This document shows, one piece after another, positions 1 through 7,607 of a DNA stretch of 20,933 bases (position 1 is its first letter; the number at the start of each line of letters is the position of its first letter). The stretch spans positions 1 to 20,933 of the forward strand of contig JBMZCV010000080.1 in the NCBI GenBank assembly GCA_049613665.1, given 5' to 3'. Source of the stretch: JBMZCV01 sp049613665 (lineage in GTDB: Bacteria > Bacteroidota > Bacteroidia > Chitinophagales > UBA2359). Both the position numbers and the translations under genes were made by a program. Under the pieces are notes generated by a model, which ran no database searches, had not been told where the DNA came from, and saw only the letters and a program-made list of their open reading frames with translations.

Positions 1-122
1 CATTGAAAAAAGTATTCAAATCAGGAGAACTCCATTGTCCACTACCTCCTGTAACCACTAAATCAAACGAAAACCAATCGTCATCTGGGTCTGTCGTTTC
101 TCGGTCATCACAAATCAAATTG
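1..122 (-). repeat. Direct repeat copy 2 of the first module (cut by window edge)
   Basis: Bases 1-122 are identical to 934-1055, base for base. The offset of 933 bp is exactly 311 codons, so both copies are read in the same frame of the secreted protein. Identity stops at 123/1056, at the upstream side of the module; the other end lies beyond the window. There is no synonymous difference, so the duplication is recent or the copies are homogenised. Confidence 0.95.
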
Positions 123-1153
123 GTAATATCTGCTGTCAATGAACAAGTTACAGTTGAACAGTTTGCTGGTGCAGTTACATTAACATCAGCAATACAACTA
201 CCATCTACATCATCAGTAATCGTAAATATTTGATCGCCATCGCTTATTAAATATGGGCCAAAGCTAGTTGGAGTATCATAACTACCTGTTGTACCACCGC
301 CAGACCAACTACCGCCTGTATCTGTTCCACTAACTGTAACATCAAATGTGTAAGTATCATCACTAGAATCATTGCCTGTACCATTGTCATCACAAACTGG
401 CGTAGTTGCAGAAGCTGATATACTACAACTTGCACTAACATCTGGAAACGCTACAAACAAATCTCCTAAACAATCGGTATAATCGCCCAACATATACCAC
501 AATACTAAACCATTTTGACTACTTGCCAAAAAATCTGCTATAGGTACTGGACCCCAACTTATGGTCGTTGTACCTGCACTATAAGGCCCATAATCTTGCA
601 AATGACCATTACCTGGATCTGGCTCTTTTACTGTCAATGACCAATCTTCAGATGAAGATGGTGCAACTATCGTAAATATACCTGATACGGTATCATCATT
701 TGGGTCTGGTGTACCTTGGTCATCTCTCGTTATCGTTGAGGAAGCATCGCCTGTATCAAAACCTGAACCCCAATTACATTCTGGCGAACAACTCGCTGGC
801 GGATTTACAGTTGCATTAGTTGAGCAACTACCATCATCAGTATCGGTAATCGTAAATGTCCAACTACCATTCGAAATCTCGTACAATGGAGAATTAATAT
901 TCGTATAGTCAAATGTATAAACAGTATTATAATCATTGAAAAAAGTATTCAAATCAGGAGAACTCCATTGTCCACTACCTCCTGTAACCACTAAATCAAA
1001 CGAAAACCAATCGTCATCTGGGTCTGTCGTTTCTCGGTCATCACAAATCAAATTGCTCACAGTCGCTGTAAGACACTGAGCCAATGTTTTTTGAGAAAAA
1101 ACAAATGAAAGTAACAAAAATATTGTCACAAAATTTAAATACAAATGTCTCAT
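1..1153 (-). CDS. N-terminal part of a large secreted repeat protein (runs off left edge)
   Basis: The minus strand is open without a stop from the ATG at 1153-1151 to the window edge, 384 codons, so this is the amino end of a longer protein. It begins with a signal peptide (MRHLYLNFVTIFLLLSFVFS, then QKTLAQ and a probable cut near residue 25). The rest is built of modules of about 90 residues. They open with CDD plus an Asp-rich stretch (DDRETTDPDDDW; DDNGTGNDSSDDT) and close with FTITD..DGSC and PPASC or APANC. A different module lies between (CNWGSG to about FPDVSASC). Paired cysteines and Asp clusters suggest an extracellular, disulfide- or calcium-stabilised adhesin-like surface protein, as is common in Bacteroidota with type IX secretion. 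The C-terminal sorting domain that would prove this lies outside the window. No close family is recognised. Confidence 0.88.
   Translation of the reverse strand, partial: MRHLYLNFVTIFLLLSFVFSQKTLAQCLTATVSNLICDDRETTDPDDDWFSFDLVVTGGSGQWSSPDLNTFFNDYNTVYTFDYTNINSPLYEISNGSWTFTITDTDDGSCSTNATVNPPASCSPECNWGSGFDTGDASSTITRDDQGTPDPNDDTVSGIFTIVAPSSSEDWSLTVKEPDPGNGHLQDYGPYSAGTTTISWGPVPIADFLASSQNGLVLWYMLGDYTDCLGDLFVAFPDVSASCSISASATTPVCDDNGTGNDSSDDTYTFDVTVSGTDTGGSWSGGGTTGSYDTPTSFGPYLISDGDQIFTITDDVDGSCIADVNVTAPANCSTVTCSLTADITNLICDDRETTDPDDDWFSFDLVVTGGSGQWSSPDLNTFFN
934..1055 (-). repeat. Direct repeat copy 1 of the first module
   Basis: This is the partner of the copy at 1-122: 122 of 122 bases match. It encodes the segment from NLICDDRETTDP to about LNTFFN, just after the signal peptide. 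The true repeat may extend further toward lower coordinates, because the second copy is cut by the window edge. Confidence 0.95.
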
Positions 1154-1651
1154 AAAATTTGCTTGATTTTTTTTTTATTAATAAAGGATTTTATTTTTAT
1201 TTTTTTATTCTTAATCTTATTTTTATTGGCTTAAACATTTTAATAAACACTTGTAAACAAAGACTTTACAAAAGCAATTATATAAAATACTTTTTATTTT
1301 TTTTTATAAAAATTTGATAATCAAATTTTTAAATAGTAAAAATATTTCAATATAAAACACAGTCTTAAACCAACAAATAAAAACATTACCTTTTATGCGT
1401 CAATAATTGTACCACCACACAAGCATATTTTATCCATTTTTAGCTATCACGCTAAAGTTGCTGCTTTATGGCTAAACAACAGGCAAAACCTTACATTTAA
1501 ATGTTAAACAACAATTTTCAAAAGGCTAAAATGACATTTTTTTTACAATCATTTTCTAAGCTTTTTAAGGCTAAAATTAGGTGTAGTTATTGTTTACAAT
1601 TCTAATAGACACAAATCCAAAACTTGGCAATAAAGTCGCTAAAAGCTGTTA

Positions 1652-1756
1652 TAGTCAAGTTTTAATGCAAAAAAAAACACTAATAACATATAGAAAACAC
1701 ACTTCACTTCTAATTTTATAACTATTTTCAAGATAACCCTTCTCAAAACTTGACTA
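1652..1756. repeat. 12-bp perfect inverted repeat with 81-bp spacing
   Basis: TAGTCAAGTTTT at 1652-1663 is the exact reverse complement of AAAACTTGACTA at 1745-1756. The intervening 81 bp is AT-rich without an ORF. It could be an operator pair, an element remnant, or chance in AT-rich DNA. Confidence 0.4.
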
Positions 1757-1792
1757 AATACCAAGCACTCATTAAAATAGTCCGTTTGAGCT

Positions 1793-1822
1793 GCTAACAC
1801 ATTGAAAAATGAGAATGTTAGC
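1793..1822. repeat. GCTAACA/TGTTAGC hairpin, related to 8511-8541
   Basis: GCTAACA (1793-1799) is the reverse complement of TGTTAGC (1816-1822), with a 16-nt loop. A close variant of about the same span (TGCTAACACA...GTTAGC) occurs at 8511-8541. Both lie upstream of plus-strand genes. The role is unknown. Confidence 0.4.
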
Positions 1823-1864
1823 TTGCAAAGAAGAGCAATTTATTTTTCATATTTAACTAAGTTA

Positions 1865-1893
1865 TTGATTTCATTATTTTTTCATTATTTTTG
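1865..1893 (+). promoter_or_regulatory. Predicted Bacteroidota-type promoter of miaA
   Basis: TATTTTTG at 1886-1893 fits the Bacteroidota -7 consensus TAnnTTTG, and a TTG at 1865-1867 stands 18 bp upstream as a -33 element. The miaA start codon follows 22 bp after the -7 box, giving a short leader. This is a motif match only. Confidence 0.5.
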
Positions 1894-1915
1894 CAAACAA
1901 AACAATAATAAATAG

Positions 1916-2821
1916 ATGAAAAAATACCTTCTTATTCTCACAGGCCCAACAGCAGTTGGCAAAACAGCCCTATCGCTTCATTTGGCACAACATTTTCAAA
2001 CACCTATTTTGTCGTGTGATAGTCGGCAGTTTTTCAGAGAGCTAAACATTGGAACGGCAAAACCGACAGCAAAAGAAACCAAAGTTGCCCAGCATTTTTT
2101 TATTAATTCTCATTCTATTTTCGAACCTTATACTGTTGGCGATTTTGAACGTGATGCTTTGCAATTGTTGGAAGTACTATTTCAAAAACACGATATAGTC
2201 ATTATGACAGGTGGCTCAGGTTTGTATATTCGTGCAATTTGTGAGGGCTTAGATAAGTTTCCCGAAACACCTCCCAATATTAGAGCTGAAATTGCTGCTG
2301 AGTATCAAGAAAAAGGCATTTCCTATTTGCAAAATGAGTTACAAAAATTGGATAAAACTTATTTTGATGAAGTTGATATACACAATCCGCAACGTATGAT
2401 GCGTGCGTTGGAGGTTTGCAAAACAACAGGCAAAGCTTTTAGCGATTTTCGAAACAAAACAAAAGAAAAACGGCCTTTTGAGTCTATAAAAATAGCTTTA
2501 CAATTAGAAAGAGAATTGTTGTATGAAAGAATTAATCAGCGAGTAGAGATGATGTTGCTAGCTGGCTTGGAAGCTGAAGCGAAAGAAATGTATGAGCATA
2601 GACATTTAAATGCCTTGCAAACAGTTGGTTATAAAGAATGGTTTGATTATTTTGAAGGATACATCGACCAAAAAGAAGCTATCAGGCTTATAAAACGAAA
2701 TACTCGCCGCTACGCAAAAAGGCAGTTGACATGGCTGCGAAAAGATAAAGAGTTTGTATGGTTTTCGCCTTTTCAACTTGAGGAAATAACCACTTTTGTG
2801 GAGAAAAAAATGCAAGTATAG
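1916..2821 (+). CDS. miaA: tRNA dimethylallyltransferase (MiaA)
   Basis: MiaA transfers the dimethylallyl group of DMAPP to the N6 of A37 in tRNAs that read codons starting with U; it acts in the cytoplasm. At 301 residues it has the normal family length. The P-loop GPTAVGKT is at residues 10-17, followed by CDSRQFF (34-40) and NIGTAKP (44-50), the signature of the family. TGGSGLY is at 98-104 and HNPQRMMRALEV at 156-167. TVGYKE (236-241) and RRYAKRQLTWLR (264-275) mark the C-terminal tRNA-binding part. The start is the first ATG after a good -7 box and puts the P-loop at the expected place. The gene looks intact and is probably transcribed alone; the next gene begins 128 bp downstream. tRNA-Ser(GGA) at 5358 reads UCC/UCU codons and so is a plausible substrate. 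Confidence 0.97.
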   Translation: MKKYLLILTGPTAVGKTALSLHLAQHFQTPILSCDSRQFFRELNIGTAKPTAKETKVAQHFFINSHSIFEPYTVGDFERDALQLLEVLFQKHDIVIMTGGSGLYIRAICEGLDKFPETPPNIRAEIAAEYQEKGISYLQNELQKLDKTYFDEVDIHNPQRMMRALEVCKTTGKAFSDFRNKTKEKRPFESIKIALQLERELLYERINQRVEMMLLAGLEAEAKEMYEHRHLNALQTVGYKEWFDYFEGYIDQKEAIRLIKRNTRRYAKRQLTWLRKDKEFVWFSPFQLEEITTFVEKKMQV

Positions 2822-2909
2822 ATAATATTTGATGGTTGATATAGTCAGTCGGTCTTAGTAATTTTACAATTAAACAAACCTCAAACGCTACTTAATATAA
2901 TTTGTAAAA

Positions 2910-2917
2910 TAAATTTG
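2910..2917 (+). promoter_or_regulatory. Possible -7 promoter element
   Basis: TAAATTTG matches TAnnTTTG and lies 32 bp before the lipoprotein start at 2950. No clear -33 TTG is found at the usual distance, so support is partial. Confidence 0.3.
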
Positions 2918-2949
2918 TCCAACTATTTTTACTTTAATAAACAGCTTGA

Positions 2950-3486
2950 ATGAATAAAATAATTATCGTTAACTTCCTTTTGCTAGTTCTTTTTTTGAGC
3001 TGTCAAGAGCCTAAAATTTATACTATGAATATGCCTGACACTATGCCTCCTCTTTTTCAAGTTCAGGCTGGCTTGCCACCAGAAAAGCAAAGTGCCAAAG
3101 TAGTTTTTGAAAAATATATACAAACAAGAATGGGCAATGCTCAAGCCAATAGGCTATATGCAAATGGAGATTTTTATAAAATTTATCTCGGCTCAAATCA
3201 AAGTTTGAAAAAAGATAGTATTGTTTGGAAAAAAGTAGGGACTATATCTCAAAAAGGCTTAGACAAAATTGAAGCCATTTCGAAAAATAGCGTAGTAGAT
3301 TATTTGAGTAGTGGCCCTCACGAGTTGGTCAGTATGGCCGTTGAAAATGTCAATTGGTATTTTTACTTTGAACACCCCAAATTTGTTGAAACTCAACTAA
3401 GAGCGTGGCAGTGGAAATGGTGGCAAACTCCTAAATTTATAGGCAAAACAAATCATGTTTTGGAGCATTATTTAACTTACGAATAG
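2950..3486 (+). CDS. Putative lipoprotein of unknown function
   Basis: This 178-residue protein starts with a short hydrophobic signal ending in the lipobox LFLSC, which puts the lipidated cysteine at residue 18; it is probably anchored in the outer or inner membrane facing the periplasm. The mature part (QEPKIYTMNMPDTMPPLF...) is soluble and has an aromatic-rich C-terminal half (VNWYFYFEHP, WQWKWWQTP). I recognise no domain or catalytic motif. The gene stands alone between miaA and the DUF4230-like gene, about 130 bp from each, and has its own weak -7 box, so co-transcription is not evident. Confidence 0.8.
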   Translation: MNKIIIVNFLLLVLFLSCQEPKIYTMNMPDTMPPLFQVQAGLPPEKQSAKVVFEKYIQTRMGNAQANRLYANGDFYKIYLGSNQSLKKDSIVWKKVGTISQKGLDKIEAISKNSVVDYLSSGPHELVSMAVENVNWYFYFEHPKFVETQLRAWQWKWWQTPKFIGKTNHVLEHYLTYE

Positions 3487-3618
3487 TGAAAGGTATAAAT
3501 TCTTATTAGCATAAAATGTAAGCATAAGCATTGTCAAGCATGTTGATTTTTTGCAATATTCTTTTTAACTTCAAAAACAGATGAATAGTCTAAGTTTTTT
3601 GGCACAAAAAGAAAAAAC

Positions 3619-4239
3619 ATGAAATCAATTCTTCACACCTCCATTTTAATTATTATTTTAGTTCTCTTGGCTGGCGGCGGCTACTTTGCTTATCAAAAAT
3701 ATATTGAAAATGAGAAAATCCATATAATAGAAAACATTGAACATGAGTTTTATTCAACTGATGAGTATGTATTTTCTCGTGACAATATGAAATTTTCGGA
3801 ACATAAAGAATATAAAAGCTTTATTGCTCATGCCAATTATCTTTACACTTGGGAAGCAAGCGTGCCGTTTGGTTTCAAGACACAAGATGTAGAAATTGAC
3901 TATGATAAATCAAGCAAAACACTAAAATTGACAATAAAACAGTTGCGGCTTTTTCCTTTGACTGTAAAAAATCAGAAAAAAAAGAAAACAAGCGAATTTG
4001 CTTACTTCAATCATGGCGACCTCGCTGCACAATTTTGGGAAGGCATTAAAAAACATACTGAAAAATTGGTCAATAAGGAATTTAAGAGCAAAACAGAGCA
4101 GCGAAATGCGATTAAGGAAATTAGCAGAAATTCTATTCAAGTGAAAGTAACTGAAATTTTGAAAAAGTTGGATATTTCAGATATTAATGTAGAGGCAGAC
4201 ATTCAGAGTATGTTGTTGTATCACAAAGTTCGGGTTTAG
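3619..4239 (+). CDS. Membrane-anchored DUF4230-like protein
   Basis: This 206-residue protein has one N-terminal membrane segment (about residues 8-26, hydrophobic with a GGG end) and a soluble domain that probably faces the periplasm. The middle (about 60-115: YLYTWEASVPFGF, VEIDYDKSSKTLKLTI) resembles the beta-rich part of DUF4230 proteins, where a small domain follows a single anchor. The C-terminal half is helical and charged (residues about 130-206). The DUF4230 assignment is a by-eye impression of moderate strength. Function is unknown. It is flanked by gaps of 132 and 122 bp and is probably a single-gene unit. Confidence 0.75.
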   Translation: MKSILHTSILIIILVLLAGGGYFAYQKYIENEKIHIIENIEHEFYSTDEYVFSRDNMKFSEHKEYKSFIAHANYLYTWEASVPFGFKTQDVEIDYDKSSKTLKLTIKQLRLFPLTVKNQKKKKTSEFAYFNHGDLAAQFWEGIKKHTEKLVNKEFKSKTEQRNAIKEISRNSIQVKVTEILKKLDISDINVEADIQSMLLYHKVRV

Positions 4240-4319
4240 TTTTTGTTTTTTTTAACAGGCTTGAATGAAACTTGATAGATAAAACTCTATTTGCAATTCT
4301 TCTTTTGCAAAAATCGTAT

Positions 4320-4327
4320 TAAGTTTG
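4320..4327 (+). promoter_or_regulatory. Possible -7 promoter element of the Rpn-family gene
   Basis: TAAGTTTG matches TAnnTTTG and ends 34 bp before the ATG at 4362. TTTG strings upstream (4290-4293, 4304-4307) are not at the ideal spacing, so the -33 element is unclear. Confidence 0.35.
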
Positions 4328-4361
4328 TATATTACTCATTGCACTAAAAAAAGAAAAAAAC

Positions 4362-5276
4362 ATGAGTCATCTTTCAGATAAATATATCAATCCACTAACC
4401 GATTTCGGCTTTAAAAAACTTTTTGGAAGCGAGCCAAATAAAGATTTATTAATTGATTTTTTGAATCAAATACTCCCAAACTCACAAATAGAAGATTTAA
4501 GCTATGCCCAAAATGAACACTTAGGTTCAAATGAATTGGATAGAAAAGCCATTTTCGATTTGTACTGTATAGGAAAAAATGGAGAGCGTTTTATTGTAGA
4601 AATGCAAAAGGCGAAACAAAATTATTTCAAAGACCGCAGTCTTTATTACATCTCTTTTCCTATTCAAGAGCAGGCAAAAAAAGGCAATTGGAACTATAAA
4701 CTTGAAGCCGTTTATTCCATTGGCATTTTAGATTTTGTTTTTGAGGATTTGCCAGAAGGAGAAGTTTTGCATGATGTTAGTTTAAAAGACCAAAATAATA
4801 AGGTTTTTTACGATAAGTTGAAATTCATATATATAGAACTGCCTAAGTTTAAGAAAAAGGAAAGCGACTTGGTAACTCACTTAGACAAATGGCTTTATGT
4901 TTTTACGCATTTATCAGATTTGGAAAAACGCCCAAAAGCTTTGCAAGAAAGAGTGTTAAAAAAACTTTTTGAAACAGCCGAAATTGCCAAATTTTCAAGA
5001 GCAGAACGAACAACTTATGAAAAAAGTTTGAAGTATTATAGAGATATTCAAAATGTAGCTGATACCTCAAAAGAGGAAGGGCGTTTGGAAGGCATTGAAG
5101 AAGGACGTTTGGAAGGCATTGAAGAAGAAAAAGAACGTTCAGAAAACAAAGAAAAAAATACTATTATTCGTATGTATAAAGCTGGTATGAGTTTAGAACA
5201 AATTGCTGATTTATTGAATATTTCGATAAAAAAAGCAGAATATATTGTAAAGCAACACCAAAATGAGGAAGATTAA
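4362..5276 (+). CDS. Rpn-family PD-(D/E)XK nuclease ('transposase'-like)
   Basis: This 304-residue protein belongs to the Rpn / PF12784-type family, proteins with a PD-(D/E)XK nuclease fold annotated as transposases; E. coli RpnA-type members cut DNA and promote recombination. The family opening is clear: TDFGFKKLFG at 13-22. The active-site pattern is D66 (AIFDLYC) followed by E80 and Q82 (IVEMQK), then DRSLYYISFPIQEQ (91-104). The C-terminus carries an exact tandem of GRLEGIEE (residues 240-255), a charged coil, and a helix-turn-helix-like tail (MYKAGMSLEQIADLLNIS). No inverted repeats were seen around the gene, so it is not a complete insertion sequence. It ends 81 bp before tRNA-Ser. It looks intact. 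Confidence 0.9.
   Translation: MSHLSDKYINPLTDFGFKKLFGSEPNKDLLIDFLNQILPNSQIEDLSYAQNEHLGSNELDRKAIFDLYCIGKNGERFIVEMQKAKQNYFKDRSLYYISFPIQEQAKKGNWNYKLEAVYSIGILDFVFEDLPEGEVLHDVSLKDQNNKVFYDKLKFIYIELPKFKKKESDLVTHLDKWLYVFTHLSDLEKRPKALQERVLKKLFETAEIAKFSRAERTTYEKSLKYYRDIQNVADTSKEEGRLEGIEEGRLEGIEEEKERSENKEKNTIIRMYKAGMSLEQIADLLNISIKKAEYIVKQHQNEED
5079..5126 (+). repeat. Two-copy 24-bp tandem repeat inside the Rpn-family gene
   Basis: Two 24-bp units (5079-5102 and 5103-5126), differing at one base, each encode GRLEGIEE. Such in-frame units in the hinge between the nuclease domain and the tail vary in number among Rpn-family proteins and can change by slippage. Confidence 0.85.
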
Positions 5277-5357
5277 TAAAAATAAAACCAAAAACTTTGA
5301 AAACTCAATAAAAAATGCAAGCTTTGCACAACTTATCAAGTAGTTGAACTAGCTAGA

Positions 5358-5445
5358 GGAAGGGTGACCGAGTGGTCGAAGGTGTACGCCTGGAAAGCGT
5401 ATGTACTCCAAAAGAGTACCGAGAGTTCGAATCTCTTCCCTTCCG
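5358..5445 (+). tRNA. tRNA-Ser (anticodon GGA)
   Basis: An 88-nt cloverleaf can be folded by hand. The acceptor stem GGAAGGG (5358-5364) pairs with CCCTTCC (5438-5444), with discriminator G5445. The anticodon stem TACGC/GCGTA holds the loop CTGGAAA, with anticodon GGA at 5392-5394, which reads UCC and UCU. The long variable arm (GTACTC..AAAA..GAGTAC) is the class II hallmark of serine tRNA. The T-arm is GAGAG-TTCGAAT-CTCTT. The 3' CCA is not encoded, and a T-run follows directly (5447-5452) as a likely terminator. Confidence 0.97.
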
Positions 5446-5479
5446 CTTTTTTAGTTCCAACATTTTGCTTTCAACAAAC

Positions 5480-6496
5480 CTAAACCGCTTCTTTTTTATT
5501 GACAATAGGCAACAGCACCAAAGATGCAAAACCAACCAACAACAACATAAAGGTTTGCCCACTCCAAGCTATCCAACCAAAAACATAACCCAACTCATAA
5601 GGAATATCATATAAGGCTAAAACGGCTGCTACCACCAAAGGATATGCTCCGATTCCGCCTTGTGTAGCGACAACCGCAAAACTTCCAAATACAAAAACGG
5701 CCAAACCTACTTGCGGCCCCAAACCACTCGTAAAATCAGTTGTGAAAAAGCAAGCGTAAATCATAACAAAATACATTGTCCATATAAAAAGGGTATGAGC
5801 GATAAAAACAGGTAAGTTTTTAACGTTTTTGACCGATTTTATGCCTTCCCAAACACCCAACATCAAGGTTTGCAATTTTTTGTAAATAGCGGTTTCTCGA
5901 AAATGTGTGCTTAAATATTTTGCTAACAAAGCTAAAAGTGCCACAAAAACAGCTATCATTCCATATAATAGCCAATTGCTAGAATCGCCAAAGCCATCTA
6001 TTTTGAGCAAAAAAGGTTGTAAAATATTTTCGTTGAAATATGCTCCTAAAATTTTGAACTGCAACAAAACCGCAAGTGCCGTGAACAATAGTAGCATAAT
6101 AACATCTAATAAACGCTCTGTTATGACTGTTCCAAAAGCCTTGTCGATTGGTATTTTTTCGTATCTATTGATGATGCCACAGCGTGTGATTTCGCCCAAA
6201 CGAGGAAAGGCCAAATTGGCGAGATAACCAACCATGATGGCCAAAAAAGCATTGATTAATCGTGGGCGTTTTTCAAAAGTTTCAATCAGCATTTGCCATC
6301 GCATAGCACGACTCAAATGACTCAAAATGGCGAAAAATGCCGATAAAACGAGCCAAAAATAGTTGGCATCTTGCAAAGCTTTTCGCATTTCGGTTTTGGC
6401 TTCTGGCGAAAAATTGCTCAACGGCCACCATACCAAAAAGATACCTAAAGCTAGAAAAAACGAGAATTTTATGATGGATTTGGTTTTATCGCTCAA
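5480..6496 (-). CDS. UPF0104 / lysylphosphatidylglycerol synthase-type membrane protein
   Basis: This 338-residue integral membrane protein has about eight hydrophobic segments. It shows the conserved patches of the family that includes the flippase-like N-terminal part of MprF: HLSRAMRWQML (60-70), GYLANLAFPRLGEITR (90-105), GTVITERLLD (122-131) and ATQGGIGAYPL near the C-terminus. The cytosolic aminoacyl-transferase domain of MprF is absent, so it cannot by itself make lysyl-PG; a lipid-handling or flippase-like role is inferred. It begins 59 bp after the panC stop on the same strand and is probably co-transcribed with panC. It converges on tRNA-Ser. Confidence 0.9.
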   Translation of the reverse strand: MSDKTKSIIKFSFFLALGIFLVWWPLSNFSPEAKTEMRKALQDANYFWLVLSAFFAILSHLSRAMRWQMLIETFEKRPRLINAFLAIMVGYLANLAFPRLGEITRCGIINRYEKIPIDKAFGTVITERLLDVIMLLLFTALAVLLQFKILGAYFNENILQPFLLKIDGFGDSSNWLLYGMIAVFVALLALLAKYLSTHFRETAIYKKLQTLMLGVWEGIKSVKNVKNLPVFIAHTLFIWTMYFVMIYACFFTTDFTSGLGPQVGLAVFVFGSFAVVATQGGIGAYPLVVAAVLALYDIPYELGYVFGWIAWSGQTFMLLLVGFASLVLLPIVNKKEAV

Positions 6497-6555
6497 AATA
6501 TTTGTTTTTGAAAAGTTTAGAAATGTATGTTGTCTTTTGCCTTTGACGAAAAAAA

Positions 6556-7431
6556 TTACTCTTTTTCCAAAAGCATATTATCAATCAATCGAACCGCACC
6601 AATGCGAACTGCTGTGCAAGCTACCAATATTTCGGCTTCTTCCCAACTAGCGACATTCTGCAAAGTTTTGGCATCTACAATTTCAAAATATTCTACACTC
6701 ATACCTTCAATTTGGTTCAAAAGCTCCAAAGCCTTTTGTTTTACCTCTTCAATCGTCATATTTTGTTCCAAAAACCATTGTTTGGCGTGTCGCAAGCTGC
6801 TCGAAATGCCCAAAGCTCGTTTTCTTTCGTCTGCCAACAAACGCACATTGCGTGAACTCATCGCCAAGCCATCAAATTCTCGCACAATCGGACAACGCAC
6901 GATTTTTATATTACTTTCTGTTATTTCCAGCATTTTTTGAATGATAGCAAACTGCTGAAAATCTTTTTGTCCCATAAACAATTCATCTGGCTGCACAATA
7001 TCGAGCAAACGTTTGACTACCTTTGCAACGCCATCGAAATGTCCTGTGCGATACTTTCCTTCCATTGGCTGGTCTAAATTATTGAAGTCAAAAGACACCA
7101 AGTTATTTTCTACATCTGGTGGATACATTTCTGCGACACTCGGCACAAAAAGCACATCGCAAGCTTGGCCTTCGAGTAATGTTGCATCGGTGGCAACTGT
7201 ACGAGGATATTTATCGAAATCAGTAGCTTCATCAAACTGCTTCGGATTCACAAAAATACTACAAACTGTTATATCTGTATTTTTTTTGCTTTTCTGAATC
7301 AACGACAAATGTCCAGCATGTAAAGCACCCATTGTTGGCACAAAACCGATACTCAAATCTTCGTTTCGCTGTGTTTGTAAAAAAGCTTGTAAGTCTTTTA
7401 CAGTTTCAAAAAATTTCATATTTTCTTTCAT
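6556..7431 (-). CDS. panC: Pantothenate synthetase (PanC)
   Basis: PanC joins D-pantoate and beta-alanine using ATP, the last step of pantothenate (vitamin B5) synthesis for coenzyme A; it is cytoplasmic. The 291 residues match the usual size. Visible motifs are the HIGH-type PTMGALHAGH at 32-41, FVNPKQF (60-66), the pantoate-binding TGHFDGVAKVV (129-139), GQKDFQQ (154-160) and the KMSKS-like MSSRN (191-195). The start could also be the ATG at residue 5 (7419-7417); both fit the family. It lies divergent to the VanX-type gene and upstream of the UPF0104 gene. panD, which makes the beta-alanine, is not present next to it. Confidence 0.97.
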   Translation of the reverse strand: MKENMKFFETVKDLQAFLQTQRNEDLSIGFVPTMGALHAGHLSLIQKSKKNTDITVCSIFVNPKQFDEATDFDKYPRTVATDATLLEGQACDVLFVPSVAEMYPPDVENNLVSFDFNNLDQPMEGKYRTGHFDGVAKVVKRLLDIVQPDELFMGQKDFQQFAIIQKMLEITESNIKIVRCPIVREFDGLAMSSRNVRLLADERKRALGISSSLRHAKQWFLEQNMTIEEVKQKALELLNQIEGMSVEYFEIVDAKTLQNVASWEEAEILVACTAVRIGAVRLIDNMLLEKE

Positions 7432-7540
7432 AAAAAATCAGTAACAAAAATGAGTGGCAAGATACGCATTATTTGAGAACGAACTGCTAGTTTTTTGACG
7501 AAAAAAAGCCTAAAAAATAGCTTTTTCTATCAAAAACCTG

Positions 7541-7548
7541 TAATTTTG
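7541..7548 (+). promoter_or_regulatory. Possible -7 promoter element of the VanX-type gene
   Basis: TAATTTTG is an exact TAnnTTTG match 59 bp before the ATG at 7608, within the 176-bp divergent region shared with panC. No convincing -33 TTTG was found. Confidence 0.35.
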
Positions 7549-7607
7549 CGACATTTATTTGACAAATCTTTTCGTGCTTATTTTTTAACTACTACAATTT
7601 TCTATTT

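Larger units (their letters stand above)
1154..1915. other. Intergenic region, AT-rich, no gene seen
   Basis: This 762-bp stretch lies between the divergent starts of the secreted repeat protein and miaA. Both strands are broken by frequent stops. It holds long A/T runs (about 1165-1340) that probably carry the promoter of the minus-strand gene, a small hairpin TTTAGC-TATCAC-GCTAAA near 1440-1457, the short repeated string AAGGCTAAAAT near 1522 and 1569, a 12-bp inverted repeat pair (1652-1663 / 1745-1756), a GCTAACA/TGTTAGC hairpin (1793-1822) and the miaA promoter. No RNA gene is recognised. Confidence 0.6.

Noticed and set aside
3..233. Plus-strand ORF of 76 codons over the left repeat
   Set aside because: It lies opposite the long minus-strand frame with signal peptide and clear modular protein pattern, and shows no protein-like composition of its own.
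5353..5614. Short ORFs on both strands across tRNA-Ser
   Set aside because: They overlap a well-folded tRNA gene and the end of the UPF0104 gene, so they are chance frames.
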